A stretch of DNA of 5,746 nt from an uncultured Methanobrevibacter sp. (GTDB lineage: Archaea > Methanobacteriota > Methanobacteria > Methanobacteriales > Methanobacteriaceae), in contig CAMODR010000099.1 in NCBI GenBank assembly GCA_946611495.1, positions 1 to 5,746 on the forward strand. The letters run 5' to 3'. This document shows positions 1 to 5,496 of this stretch, piece by piece. A program made the position numbers and the translations under genes. Numbering within the stretch: the first letter of the stretch is position 1; every line of letters begins with the position of its first letter. A model generated the notes under the pieces. That model ran no database searches. It had not been told where the DNA came from and worked only from the letters and a program-made list of their open reading frames with translations.

Positions 1-404
1 TCAGATCCATCTTCATAATAATTAGGAACTTTTCTATCTATTTCAAAGCCAAATTTCTTATAGAAATTAACAGCAACTGTATTATGAGCCTTAACTTCCA
101 GAGTAATCTTAGGGACTCCCATATTCCTAAAAATAGTTACAGCCATCATAAGCAATCTGGTAGCTATATGTTGGCCACGATACTTTCTGTCAATAGCTAA
201 AGCTATAATATGGCCTAAATTCTCTTCCTTCATCCAAAATATGATATACCCTACAACATCACCATCTTCAGTCGCTACAAGAAATCCTGCACCAATATCA
301 TATAATTGCTGAAGAATAGCCACTTCATAAGGATTAGAGAAAGATTCTACCTCAATTTGATAAACCCTAGCTAAATCAGAGGGGTTAAATTCACGAATAA
401 GCAT
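1..404 (-). CDS. rimI: RimI/archaeal Nat-type protein N-acetyltransferase (3' end cut by window)
   Basis: GNAT-fold enzyme expected to transfer acetyl from acetyl-CoA to protein N-termini in the cytosol. Archaeal RimI/Ard1-type enzymes act broadly on N-terminal residues. Reading leftward from ATG at 404, 134 complete residues are visible and the frame stays open at base 1. The family is usually about 150 residues, so only a short C-terminus is missing. By eye it aligns without gaps to E. coli RimI over the core: the acetyl-CoA loop is RGQHIA at 76-81, the catalytic-type Glu103 is in LEVKAHN, and the catalytic-type Tyr115 is in FYKKFGF. The end reads NYYEDGS, typical of the family. His79 stands where the loop normally has glycine. 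The start is the first Met of the frame and gives a clean N-terminus (MLIREFNPSD); only a weak AGGT precedes it. It diverges from the gene at 651. Family assignment is confident; protein targets are not known from sequence. Confidence 0.93.
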   Translation of the reverse strand, partial: MLIREFNPSDLARVYQIEVESFSNPYEVAILQQLYDIGAGFLVATEDGDVVGYIIFWMKEENLGHIIALAIDRKYRGQHIATRLLMMAVTIFRNMGVPKITLEVKAHNTVAVNFYKKFGFEIDRKVPNYYEDGS

Positions 405-500
405 ATGACTACCTAATTATTTTTAAAAATAAATTTAATTTAATATTAATCAAGCATTATTAAAATTCTCAATATAAAAAGTTTTAAAATACTGATTAAA

Positions 501-527
501 TATAGTTTTATATAGTTTTATATAGTT
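501..527. repeat. 10-bp tandem repeat in the divergent spacer
   Basis: TATAGTTTTA occurs twice in perfect tandem (501-510, 511-520), followed by a 7-base partial copy (521-527). It lies between the starts of rimI (404) and the UPF0146 gene (651). The 10-base period is close to one helical turn. Read on the minus strand, each unit contains TATATAAAA-like tracts, so it may hold repeated TATA boxes for rimI, which would give a leader of roughly 70-80 nt. The repeat is visible; the promoter role is inference. It may instead be slippage in A/T-rich DNA. I see no gene in the rest of the 405-650 spacer. Confidence 0.8.
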
Positions 528-564
528 AATATTGAATGATATATTATATAAACTTATTTTAGAA

Positions 565-580
565 TAGAAACATATATTTA
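565..580 (+). promoter_or_regulatory. Candidate BRE/TATA promoter of the UPF0146 gene
   Basis: AGAAAC-like purine-rich bases (BRE-like, near 568) lead into ATATATTTA (572-580). This resembles the archaeal BRE plus TATA arrangement. Transcription would start about 25 bases downstream and give a leader of about 45 nt before the ATG at 651. A second TATA-like tract (TATTATATAAA, near 542-552) is an alternative. In DNA this A/T-rich such matches are common, so confidence is low. Confidence 0.35.
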
Positions 581-650
581 ATAAATTAAAAACTAGCATA
601 AAATAAAAATTATAAAATTAATTAAAAATCAAAATTAAGGAACCAGTAAA

Positions 651-1064
651 ATGTGGAATGACTTAGAAGAATACATCAGCAAACTATGCCAGGAAAACAG
701 TGCTAAGACCCATAAGAAAACAAAACTCGTAGAAATTGGAGTGGGCAAATTCCAAACCATATCAAATCATCTAAAAGAAAACGAGAATATTGAACTTATA
801 ATGACTGACATTGATCCGGCTAATGAAGATGTGATAAAGGACGACGTGTTTAATCCGAATATGGAAATATATGAAAATACAGACATAATCCTTTCAATCA
901 GGCCACCTGCTGAAATGCAAGATGCAATTATGAAAATAAGAGACAAGTTAGACTGTACCTTAATTATAAAGCCTCTTTTTAATGAAGATTTAAGCATTAA
1001 AACAAGCAAATTAAAATTAAAAAACTATAATCGAGCATCATTCTACATTTATCTAAAAGAATAA
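651..1064 (+). CDS. UPF0146 family protein (Rossmann/methyltransferase-like, function unknown)
   Basis: A 137-residue soluble protein that I recognise as UPF0146, an archaeal family with no assigned reaction. It has the layout of a small class I methyltransferase-like Rossmann domain. VEIGVGKF at 27-34 matches the glycine loop (motif I). MTDIDP at 51-56 puts acidic residues D53 and D55 where the SAM ribose is usually held. D64-D65 follow, and SIRPP at 82-86 sits where methyltransferases carry a (D/N)PP-type motif. The C-terminus is short, so the substrate-binding region of true methyltransferases is largely absent. The ATG at 651 has AAGGA at 637-641, nine bases upstream. No membrane segment is visible. 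It shares its strand with the cation ATPase 179 bases downstream, but that gene appears to have its own promoter. SAM binding is inference from the fold; no function should be assigned. Confidence 0.9.
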   Translation: MWNDLEEYISKLCQENSAKTHKKTKLVEIGVGKFQTISNHLKENENIELIMTDIDPANEDVIKDDVFNPNMEIYENTDIILSIRPPAEMQDAIMKIRDKLDCTLIIKPLFNEDLSIKTSKLKLKNYNRASFYIYLKE

Positions 1065-1137
1065 TCAAAAAACTCACAAATAAAAAAAAATAAGAATAAA
1101 GCAAATAATTAAAAATTTACTATTATAATAATAATTA

Positions 1138-1153
1138 AATAAATATTTATATA
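1138..1153 (+). promoter_or_regulatory. Probable archaeal promoter of the cation ATPase gene
   Basis: TTTATATA at 1146-1153 matches the archaeal TATA-box consensus, with A-rich BRE-like bases (AATAAATA) just upstream. A start about 25 bases downstream, near 1175-1180, would leave a leader of about 65 nt before the TTG at 1244. It is the best TATA match in the 1065-1243 spacer, which is otherwise A/T-rich with no gene I can see. Confidence 0.5.
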
Positions 1154-1232
1154 ATTAAATTAAAAATATTAATACTTAACCCATACATTAACAAGTAGAT
1201 TTATAAGAATTATCTGTTTTTAAATTCCAATA

Positions 1233-1236
1233 GGAG
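1233..1236 (+). promoter_or_regulatory. Ribosome binding site that fixes the TTG start of the ATPase
   Basis: GGAG, within TAGGAGACAT, lies seven bases before TTG at 1244. The next in-frame Met is residue 97, inside the cytosolic region after M2. Starting there would delete M1 and M2, so this site together with protein homology supports the TTG start. Confidence 0.8.
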
Positions 1237-1243
1237 ACATAAA

Positions 1244-3886
1244 TTGAAAGAAAAGATATTAAAAACCTATAATACAAGATTAGAAGGTTTAACAAAGGCT
1301 GAAGTTAATCAAAGACTAAACAAATATGGGCCTAACAAAATTGAAGAGCAGGAACGTGAAAGTCTATTAAAACTCTTCGTATCCCAATTTTTTGATGCAT
1401 TAATAGCCCTTCTTCTTGTTGCAGCAGCCATAAGTTGGCTAATAGGAAACCATCTTGATGCAATTGTAATCTTGATTGTAGTTTTCATCAACTCAATAAT
1501 CGGATTCGTACAGGAATATCGTGCTGAGAATGCTATGGAAGAATTAAAGAGCCTTGTTAGTACAGAAGCCCATGTAACAAGAGATGGACAAACTAAAATC
1601 ATTCCTGCAGAAGAGTTGACTATTGGAGACATTGTAGTAATTGAAGAAGGAAATAAGGTTCCTGCAGATTTAATGCTGATTGAAACATACGACCTTACAA
1701 TTGATGAGTCTATGCTCACTGGAGAATCAGAATTTGTCCGAAAGAACACTGACTACTCAAATATAGAGAATTTTGAAGAGAAGCTCAACAATATAGACCC
1801 CCATTCAAAAGATGAACAGTTAAGGGAAAAGATAGCTTCCATGAATTCCAATGTTCTCTCTGGAAGAGGAATAGGTGTTGTAATTGCAATTGGAATGGAA
1901 ACAGCAATTGGAAAAATTGCAAGCATGATTCAGGAAGATGAAGAGGAAACTCCACTGGCTAAAAAGGTAGACTCAATCGGAAAGAAAATAGGAGCATTAT
2001 CAATTGCCGTCTGTATTGGAGTGTTCTTTATTGACTTTTTCCAAGATTTAGACATAATTGAAGGATTCATGACAGCAGTTTCCCTTGCAGTAGCTGCAAT
2101 TCCTGAAGGATTGCCTGCAGTCTTAACATTAACCTTAGCCATAGGAATGCAAAAGATGGCTAAGTCCAATGCGATAGTTAAAAGATTGTCTTCTGTTGAA
2201 ACTTTAGGCTCATGTACATTCATATGTACTGATAAAACAGGAACATTGACTGAAAACCAAATGAGCGTAAGGGAAGGATTTCTCTTAGATAAGGACAAGT
2301 CAATACTAATTTCTGGTTTATGTAACAATGCAAAATATGAAAGCAGTGAAAATGAAGACACAGAAACTAAATTAATCGGAAATCCTACTGATAAAGCGGT
2401 TTATAACTTTGCTAAGGATGTTGGATTCGATAAATTAGACCCTACTCATTCATACAAGCGCATTGATGAGATTCCTTTAGACAGCAATAGAAAAAGAATG
2501 AGTGTCATATATAAAAAAGAAGAAGAAAACACAGAAGAATATTATATATTCACTAAAGGAGCTCCAGAATTAATCTTAAACTTATCCAATAATATAGAAG
2601 AAAACAATGAACTTAAGGAAATCACTTCAGAATATAGTGAAAAGATTAATCATAAGATTAATGAGATGACCAATAAGTCATTAAGGGTCATTGGTCTTGC
2701 ATACAAGAAATTGGATAGAGAAACTTATGAAAAAATCAAGGATGAGGAAGCAATAGAAGAAAACCATCACCTAAAGGAAGAGTTGGAAAAAGACTTGATT
2801 TTTACAGGACTTGTTGGAATAATGGATCCTCCAAGGGCAGAAGCAATAGATGCAGTAGCAGACTGTCAAAAAGCAGGAATTCAAGTGGTTATGATTACTG
2901 GAGACCATAAGGACACTGCTACAGCAATTGCAAAGGAAATTGGAATTCTATCAAAAGAGGAGTCTAAGGACCTAAAGAATCATGTCTTGACTGGAGAAGA
3001 GCTGGACCAATTAAGCGATGAGGAGTATAAGAATATCGTTGAGAGAATAAAGGTTTATGCACGTGTATATCCAGACCAAAAAAGAAGAATCATTGACATA
3101 TTGCAATCAAAAGGCCATATCGTTTCTATGACTGGAGATGGTGTAAACGATGCCCCTGCACTTAAAAAAGCATCCATTGGAGTTGCAATGGGCAGCGGTA
3201 CAGATGTTACAAAGGAATCTGCAGATATGATTATTCAAGACGATAACTTTGCAACAATCGTTTCATCAATTAAGGAAGGAAGAACAATATTTGATAACCT
3301 TAAAAGATTCCTTAAGTTCCAGCTATCCACAAACATAGGAGCAATATTGACTATAACAATAGGCTCACTCCTACCTATACCTACACCTTTCACTCCGATT
3401 CAGCTTTTATGGATCAATATCATTATGGATGGTCCTCCTGCACAATCATTAGGATTAGAAGCTTCAGAAGCAGATATCATGGAAAGGCCTCCTGAAAGAG
3501 GAGAACTCTTAGGAAAGAACACATTAATCAAGATTACAATATCTGGAATTGTCATGACCATAGGAACATTGGCATTATTCATTTATGAATTAGGTCTAAA
3601 TTCACCTTATGGAAAAACTAAGGCAATCACAATGGCATTTACAGTATTTGTCTTATATCAGTTGTTTAATGCATTAAACTATAAATCAAAATCACATGTG
3701 TTGAATAAGGCACTAGGAATTTCCCTTATTGGAACTTTCATATTGCAGCTTTTGGTTATCTATGTCCCATTTTTACAAATAATATTCAAGACATGTCCAA
3801 TAGGGCTATTTGATTGGGTTTTAATATTGATCATTTCTGCAATGATATTAGTCACAGATAAGATAGCAAATAGATTTATCGAATAG
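1244..3886 (+). CDS. P2A-type cation-transporting ATPase, PMR1/SPCA-like (Ca2+/Mn2+ candidate)
   Basis: An 880-residue ATP-driven cation pump of the cell membrane, complete and of normal length. TGES (159-162) marks the actuator domain. DKTGT (330-334) carries the phosphorylated Asp330. KGAPE (438-442) lies in the nucleotide domain, and DPPR (528-531), TGD (552-554) and GDGVNDAP (631-638) complete the P domain. Ten membrane spans fit: M1 about 42-67, M2 71-90, M3 250-268, M4 272-299, M5 694-712, M6 716-738, then four more to 875. M4 has PEGLP with Glu288, and M6 has Asn725 and Asp729, matching SERCA site II. The SERCA site I glutamate in M5 is Ala700, so one ion per cycle is predicted, as in PMR1/SPCA pumps. 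M6 reads MDGPPAQ, with Gln734 at the PMR1 manganese-selectivity position. Subfamily is confident; Ca2+ versus Mn2+ is inference. It starts at TTG behind GGAG. A small membrane peptide gene follows 141 bases after the stop codon. Confidence 0.95.
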   Translation: MKEKILKTYNTRLEGLTKAEVNQRLNKYGPNKIEEQERESLLKLFVSQFFDALIALLLVAAAISWLIGNHLDAIVILIVVFINSIIGFVQEYRAENAMEELKSLVSTEAHVTRDGQTKIIPAEELTIGDIVVIEEGNKVPADLMLIETYDLTIDESMLTGESEFVRKNTDYSNIENFEEKLNNIDPHSKDEQLREKIASMNSNVLSGRGIGVVIAIGMETAIGKIASMIQEDEEETPLAKKVDSIGKKIGALSIAVCIGVFFIDFFQDLDIIEGFMTAVSLAVAAIPEGLPAVLTLTLAIGMQKMAKSNAIVKRLSSVETLGSCTFICTDKTGTLTENQMSVREGFLLDKDKSILISGLCNNAKYESSENEDTETKLIGNPTDKAVYNFAKDVGFDKLDPTHSYKRIDEIPLDSNRKRMSVIYKKEEENTEEYYIFTKGAPELILNLSNNIEENNELKEITSEYSEKINHKINEMTNKSLRVIGLAYKKLDRETYEKIKDEEAIEENHHLKEELEKDLIFTGLVGIMDPPRAEAIDAVADCQKAGIQVVMITGDHKDTATAIAKEIGILSKEESKDLKNHVLTGEELDQLSDEEYKNIVERIKVYARVYPDQKRRIIDILQSKGHIVSMTGDGVNDAPALKKASIGVAMGSGTDVTKESADMIIQDDNFATIVSSIKEGRTIFDNLKRFLKFQLSTNIGAILTITIGSLLPIPTPFTPIQLLWINIIMDGPPAQSLGLEASEADIMERPPERGELLGKNTLIKITISGIVMTIGTLALFIYELGLNSPYGKTKAITMAFTVFVLYQLFNALNYKSKSHVLNKALGISLIGTFILQLLVIYVPFLQIIFKTCPIGLFDWVLILIISAMILVTDKIANRFIE

Positions 3887-3925
3887 TCTAATAATTAAGA
3901 TATAAAAATATTATTCGAAAAAAGA

Positions 3926-3939
3926 TTAAATTTTAAATA
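3926..3939 (+). promoter_or_regulatory. Candidate promoter of the small membrane peptide gene
   Basis: TTTAAATA at 3932-3939 is preceded by A-rich bases and would give a leader of about 65 nt before the ATG at 4028. TATAATTATAAAA near 3975-3987 is an alternative that would give a leader of about 20-25 nt. The 3887-4027 spacer has no clear T-run terminator after the ATPase, so read-through from the pump gene is also possible. This is weak pattern evidence in A/T-rich DNA. Confidence 0.25.
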
Positions 3940-4014
3940 GTATATTAAATAAAACTATTATTAACTAATAAAATTATAATTATAAAAGATTATTAATTTT
4001 AATTAAATTCGATT

Positions 4015-4021
4015 AAGGAGG
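4015..4021 (+). promoter_or_regulatory. Near-perfect Shine-Dalgarno site for the 36-aa peptide
   Basis: AAGGAGG ends six bases before the ATG at 4028. It is the strongest ribosome site in the left 4.2 kb, stronger than those of the UPF0146 and ATPase genes. It is the main evidence that the short frame behind it is translated, probably efficiently. Confidence 0.85.
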
Positions 4022-4027
4022 AAAATT

Positions 4028-4138
4028 ATGGATTTAGTAGGAAGTGTTGTAAGCGGTCTTTCATCAATGGCATTAGTAATGATTGTAGGATTTATCATAG
4101 TCATTGCTATGATGACTATTATCGGAAGAAAAGCTTAA
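4028..4138 (+). CDS. Small single-span membrane peptide, 36 residues, unrecognised
   Basis: I do not recognise this protein. The 36-residue product begins MDLVGSVVSG and ends IIGRKA. Residues 15-33 form an unbroken hydrophobic segment rich in Ile, Val and Met, long enough to cross the membrane once. Residues 3-14 are small and mildly hydrophobic (Val, Gly, Ser). The only charges are Asp2 near the start and Arg34-Lys35 at the end. By the positive-inside rule the C-terminus should face the cytosol. There is no Cys, and no cleavage site or lipobox is apparent. Support for translation is the AAGGAGG site, the hydrophobic composition unlike random A/T-rich frames, and a T-run terminator just after the stop. 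It follows a P2A ATPase gene by 141 bases, so a role as a small pump partner is possible, as with sarcolipin for SERCA, MgtS for MgtA or KdpF in Kdp. That is inference from position and size only. An unrelated small membrane subunit is equally possible. Confidence 0.75.
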   Translation: MDLVGSVVSGLSSMALVMIVGFIIVIAMMTIIGRKA

Positions 4139-4151
4139 ATAAAAATTATTC

Positions 4152-4180
4152 AAAAAATTAATTTTTTTTAATTAATTTTT
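4152..4180 (+). terminator. T-run terminator after the small membrane peptide gene
   Basis: A perfect 16-base palindrome, AAAAAATTAATTTTTT (4152-4167), runs into T8 (4162-4169), followed by a second T5 (4176-4180). It begins 13 bases after the stop at 4138. Oligo-T on the coding strand is the usual archaeal termination signal. The palindrome may add little, since it is all A/T. Confidence 0.65.
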
Positions 4181-4719
4181 AATTAAATTAAAACCACCAT
4201 CAATTCTTTTTTTAAAAACTATATTCACTATCCCATATTCAAAATACTATTTTTTAATTTACATAATTATGATTATTTTATCAGCTGTTTCATTTTTACA
4301 AAGATCCGCTGATTATACTCACAAATACGGAAACTTACATCAAACATTAACAACAATTTGATTAACTATTTTATTTGATTAACTATTTTTTTATTCATAA
4401 ATTCAAAATTTTATATCACAAATTCAGATACCCTCACAATCAAATAAACCCATTTTTACAAATGAAAATATCAAAAATAAATAAAACCTTGTAAACTATA
4501 AGGCACATATAGATAACCAAAAAACAAAATTATGATTTAAAAATATATGTTAAAATTATAGAATTTATGATTAATTAAAAGTATGATTAACTTGAATAAT
4601 ATCAATTTAAATAAAGATAATTTTTATTAAATTAATGAAAAAGAAGTTTACAAAAATTTACTATAATATTTAAAAAGTTTAAAGTAAAAATAGAAAAAAT
4701 CAATGCAAACAGTAAAACC
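4181..4719. other. Convergent AT-rich intergenic stretch without a supported gene
   Basis: This lies between the rightward peptide gene and the leftward tRNA, so both units end into it. I find no frame on either strand with a ribosome site and protein-like composition. Around 4190-4470 the plus strand is richer in C than G, unlike its surroundings. Inside it is a small inverted repeat, ATCAGC and GCTGAT, near 4279-4312. A 30-codon plus-strand frame (4269-4361) and a 24-codon minus-strand frame overlap there, but neither has a ribosome site. The rest is low-complexity A/T. Confidence 0.6.
4356..4389. repeat. Perfect 17-bp tandem duplication
   Basis: ATTTGATTAACTATTTT occurs at 4356-4372 and again, without change or gap, at 4373-4389. 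It lies in non-coding DNA. A perfect copy suggests a recent duplication, probably by replication slippage. No flanking repeat or element end is visible. Confidence 0.9.
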
Positions 4720-4827
4720 AATAAAAATTTCAAAATTGACAAAAATAGAAATATAATAAAAATTTAAAAAATTGAAAAAATAGCTTGTTAAATAAAATTT
4801 AGAAAATTAATAAAAATAGAAAAGTAT
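4720..4827. repeat. Three degenerate tandem units of about 36 bp downstream of tRNA-Ser
   Basis: Units at 4720-4754, 4755-4790 and 4791-4827 each begin AATAAAA(A)TTT, continue with an AAAATT-like core, and carry AAAATAG about 20-25 bases in. Lengths are 35, 36 and 37. Read in the tRNA direction (minus strand) they form a series of T4-T6 runs starting just past the tRNA 3' end, so they could act as serial oligo-T terminators. Similarity was judged by eye in extremely A/T-rich DNA and may be partly chance. Confidence 0.45.
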
Positions 4828-4831
4828 AAAA

Positions 4832-4915
4832 CGCCGAGACTGGGATTTGAACCCAGGCGGAGATTACCCCACGGGATTTCAAGTCCCGCGCCTTACCAGG
4901 CTAGACTATCTCGGC
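4832..4915 (-). tRNA. tRNA-Ser, anticodon UGA
   Basis: An 84-nt class II tRNA on the minus strand. The acceptor stem GCCGAGA pairs with TCTCGGC and G is the discriminator base at 4832. The D stem is GTCT/AGGC around a GG-containing loop. The anticodon stem CGGGA/TCCCG encloses loop CTTGAAA, with anticodon TGA at 4879-4881. A long variable arm (GGGG...CTCC) marks it as serine, and the T arm is CTGGG-TTCAAAT-CCCAG. No CCA is encoded and there is no intron. It should read UCA and probably other UCN codons. It lies 131 bases downstream of rpsJ on the same strand, a familiar neighbour at the end of the archaeal translation cluster. A hairpin lies between them, so it may have its own promoter; a weak TATA-like tract is near 4942-4956. 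Confidence 0.97.
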
Positions 4916-4971
4916 ATATATAAAAAGTATAATTCGGGTAATCTTTAAAAAATAAATGAAATGATTTAGAT

Positions 4972-4996
4972 GAACTGAAAAATACATTTTCAGATC
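4972..4996 (-). other. Inverted repeat between rpsJ and tRNA-Ser
   Basis: CTGAAAA (4975-4981) pairs perfectly with TTTTCAG (4987-4993) around a 5-base loop. Two further outer pairs (4972-4973 with 4995-4996) follow one mismatch. It could be a weak terminator of rpsJ or a processing structure in an rpsJ-tRNA transcript. The structure is visible; its role is not. Confidence 0.4.
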
Positions 4997-5023
4997 AAAT
5001 ATTTCAATATTCACTAAATAATA

Positions 5024-5046
5024 TTAAGTTAAAAAAATAAACTTAA
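5024..5046 (-). terminator. Probable rpsJ terminator directly after the stop codon
   Basis: TTAAGTT and AACTTAA (5024-5030, 5040-5046) are perfect 7-base arms. They flank a loop that reads as T7 (5031-5037) in the rpsJ direction. The outer arm touches the rpsJ stop codon. An oligo-T run in the sense direction is the typical archaeal signal; the hairpin is an extra. Confidence 0.5.
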
Positions 5047-5355
5047 TTAGTTTTTAAGTTCGATTTCAATACTAACGTTATCAGGAACGTTAACTTTCAT
5101 AACTTGTCTCATAGCTCTTTCATCTGCACCGATACCAACTAAACGTTTGTGAATACGGAGCTCCCATTTTTCCCAAGTAGCTTTTCCTTCTCCATCTGGA
5201 GATTTTCTAGTAGGAACAACTAACTTTTTAGTAGGTAATGGAATAGGACCAGAAATATCTACACCAGTTCTTTCAGAGATTTTCTTTAATTGGTCACAAA
5301 CATAGTTAAGTTTTTCAGGATCAGTACCAGTAAGCTTAATTCTTGCTTGATTCAT
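5047..5355 (-). CDS. rpsJ: 30S ribosomal protein S10 (uS10)
   Basis: Small-subunit ribosomal protein uS10 of the 30S head. It is 102 residues, complete and of normal archaeal length. Recognisable stretches are [17 protein letters not shown] at the start, [10 protein letters not shown] at about 35-44, the basic loop [12 protein letters not shown] at about 47-58, and [12 protein letters not shown] at about 64-75. The bacterial NusE function in antitermination is known for this family but not shown here. The ATG at 5355 is preceded by AGGAGG (5365-5370) at a nine-base gap, which supports the start. It follows tuf on the same strand, as in the archaeal str-type cluster, but the gap is 318 bases, so it probably has its own promoter (candidate near 5461-5474). 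A 38-nt palindrome lies in its leader. Confidence 0.98.
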   Translation of the reverse strand: MNQARIKLTGTDPEKLNYVCDQLKKISERTGVDISGPIPLPTKKLVVPTRKSPDGEGKATWEKWELRIHKRLVGIGADERAMRQVMKVNVPDNVSIEIELKN

Positions 5356-5364
5356 GTTAATAAT

Positions 5365-5370
5365 CCTCCT
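5365..5370 (-). promoter_or_regulatory. Shine-Dalgarno site of rpsJ
   Basis: Minus-strand AGGAGG, nine bases before the ATG. It lies 15 bases beyond the foot of the leader hairpin (5386-5423), so folding of that hairpin would not cover it directly. Confidence 0.85.
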
Positions 5371-5380
5371 ATTCAGGTAT

Positions 5381-5423
5381 AAAAATAATCTAGTTTTAAT
5401 CTTTAAAGATCTAAACTAGATTA
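5381..5423 (-). promoter_or_regulatory. 38-nt near-palindrome plus T5 in the rpsJ leader
   Basis: Bases 5386-5423 form a palindrome of 19 pairs with two adjacent mismatches (5397/5412 and 5398/5411). The outer arms TAATCTAGTTT and AAACTAGATTA pair perfectly over 11 bases, and the centre ATCTTTAAAGAT is itself a perfect palindrome. In the rpsJ direction it is followed at once by TTTTT (5385-5381), then by the ribosome site. As RNA this is a terminator-shaped hairpin and U-run inside the leader. As DNA it is a symmetric site that a dimeric protein could bind. Possible roles are a terminator for transcripts from tuf, an attenuator of rpsJ, or an operator. The structure is seen; the role is inference. 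Confidence 0.6.
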
Positions 5424-5460
5424 AAATTACCTAGAATAGAACATACTAAAGATTAAAAAC

Positions 5461-5474
5461 TTATAAAATTATTT
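5461..5474 (-). promoter_or_regulatory. Candidate BRE/TATA promoter of rpsJ
   Basis: On the minus strand AAATAA (5474-5469) precedes TTTTATAA (5468-5461), a reasonable BRE plus TATA pair. The predicted start near 5437-5440 would give a leader of about 80 nt containing the whole 38-nt palindrome. If correct, rpsJ is transcribed separately from tuf. Confidence 0.4.
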
Positions 5475-5496
5475 AAAACCTAATAACAAACTTTAA

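Noticed and set aside
767..1009. Minus-strand 80-codon frame inside the UPF0146 gene
   Set aside because: Shadow of the real gene: no ribosome site, no recognisable family, and the plus-strand frame has clear motifs.
1532..1534. ATG at ATPase residue 97 as the true start
   Set aside because: It would remove M1 and M2, and the TTG at 1244 has a good GGAG site and homologous N-terminal sequence after it.
1309..2361. Minus-strand frames of 146 codons (1309-1749) and 143 codons (1930-2361) inside the ATPase gene
   Set aside because: Antisense frames opposite strongly conserved P-type ATPase motifs; Ser/Ile-rich composition typical of reverse-strand shadows.
3400..3582. Minus-strand 60-codon frame
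   Set aside because: Antisense to M6 and the following loop of the ATPase; no independent support.
4269..4361. 30-codon plus-strand frame beginning MIILSAVSFL
   Set aside because: No ribosome site, mixed composition after residue 10, and it ends inside the 17-bp tandem repeat. Probably chance.
4638..4772. Lys/Asn-rich short open frames in the A/T desert
   Set aside because: Generated by A-rich sequence; no start with a ribosome site and stops every 10-30 codons.
4356..4827. CRISPR array
   Set aside because: The 17-bp copies are adjacent with no spacers, and the 36-bp units are contiguous, degenerate and A/T low-complexity. No cas gene is present.
4832..4915. tRNA-associated integration site
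   Set aside because: No second copy of the tRNA 3' end, no integrase and no foreign-looking genes are visible in the window.
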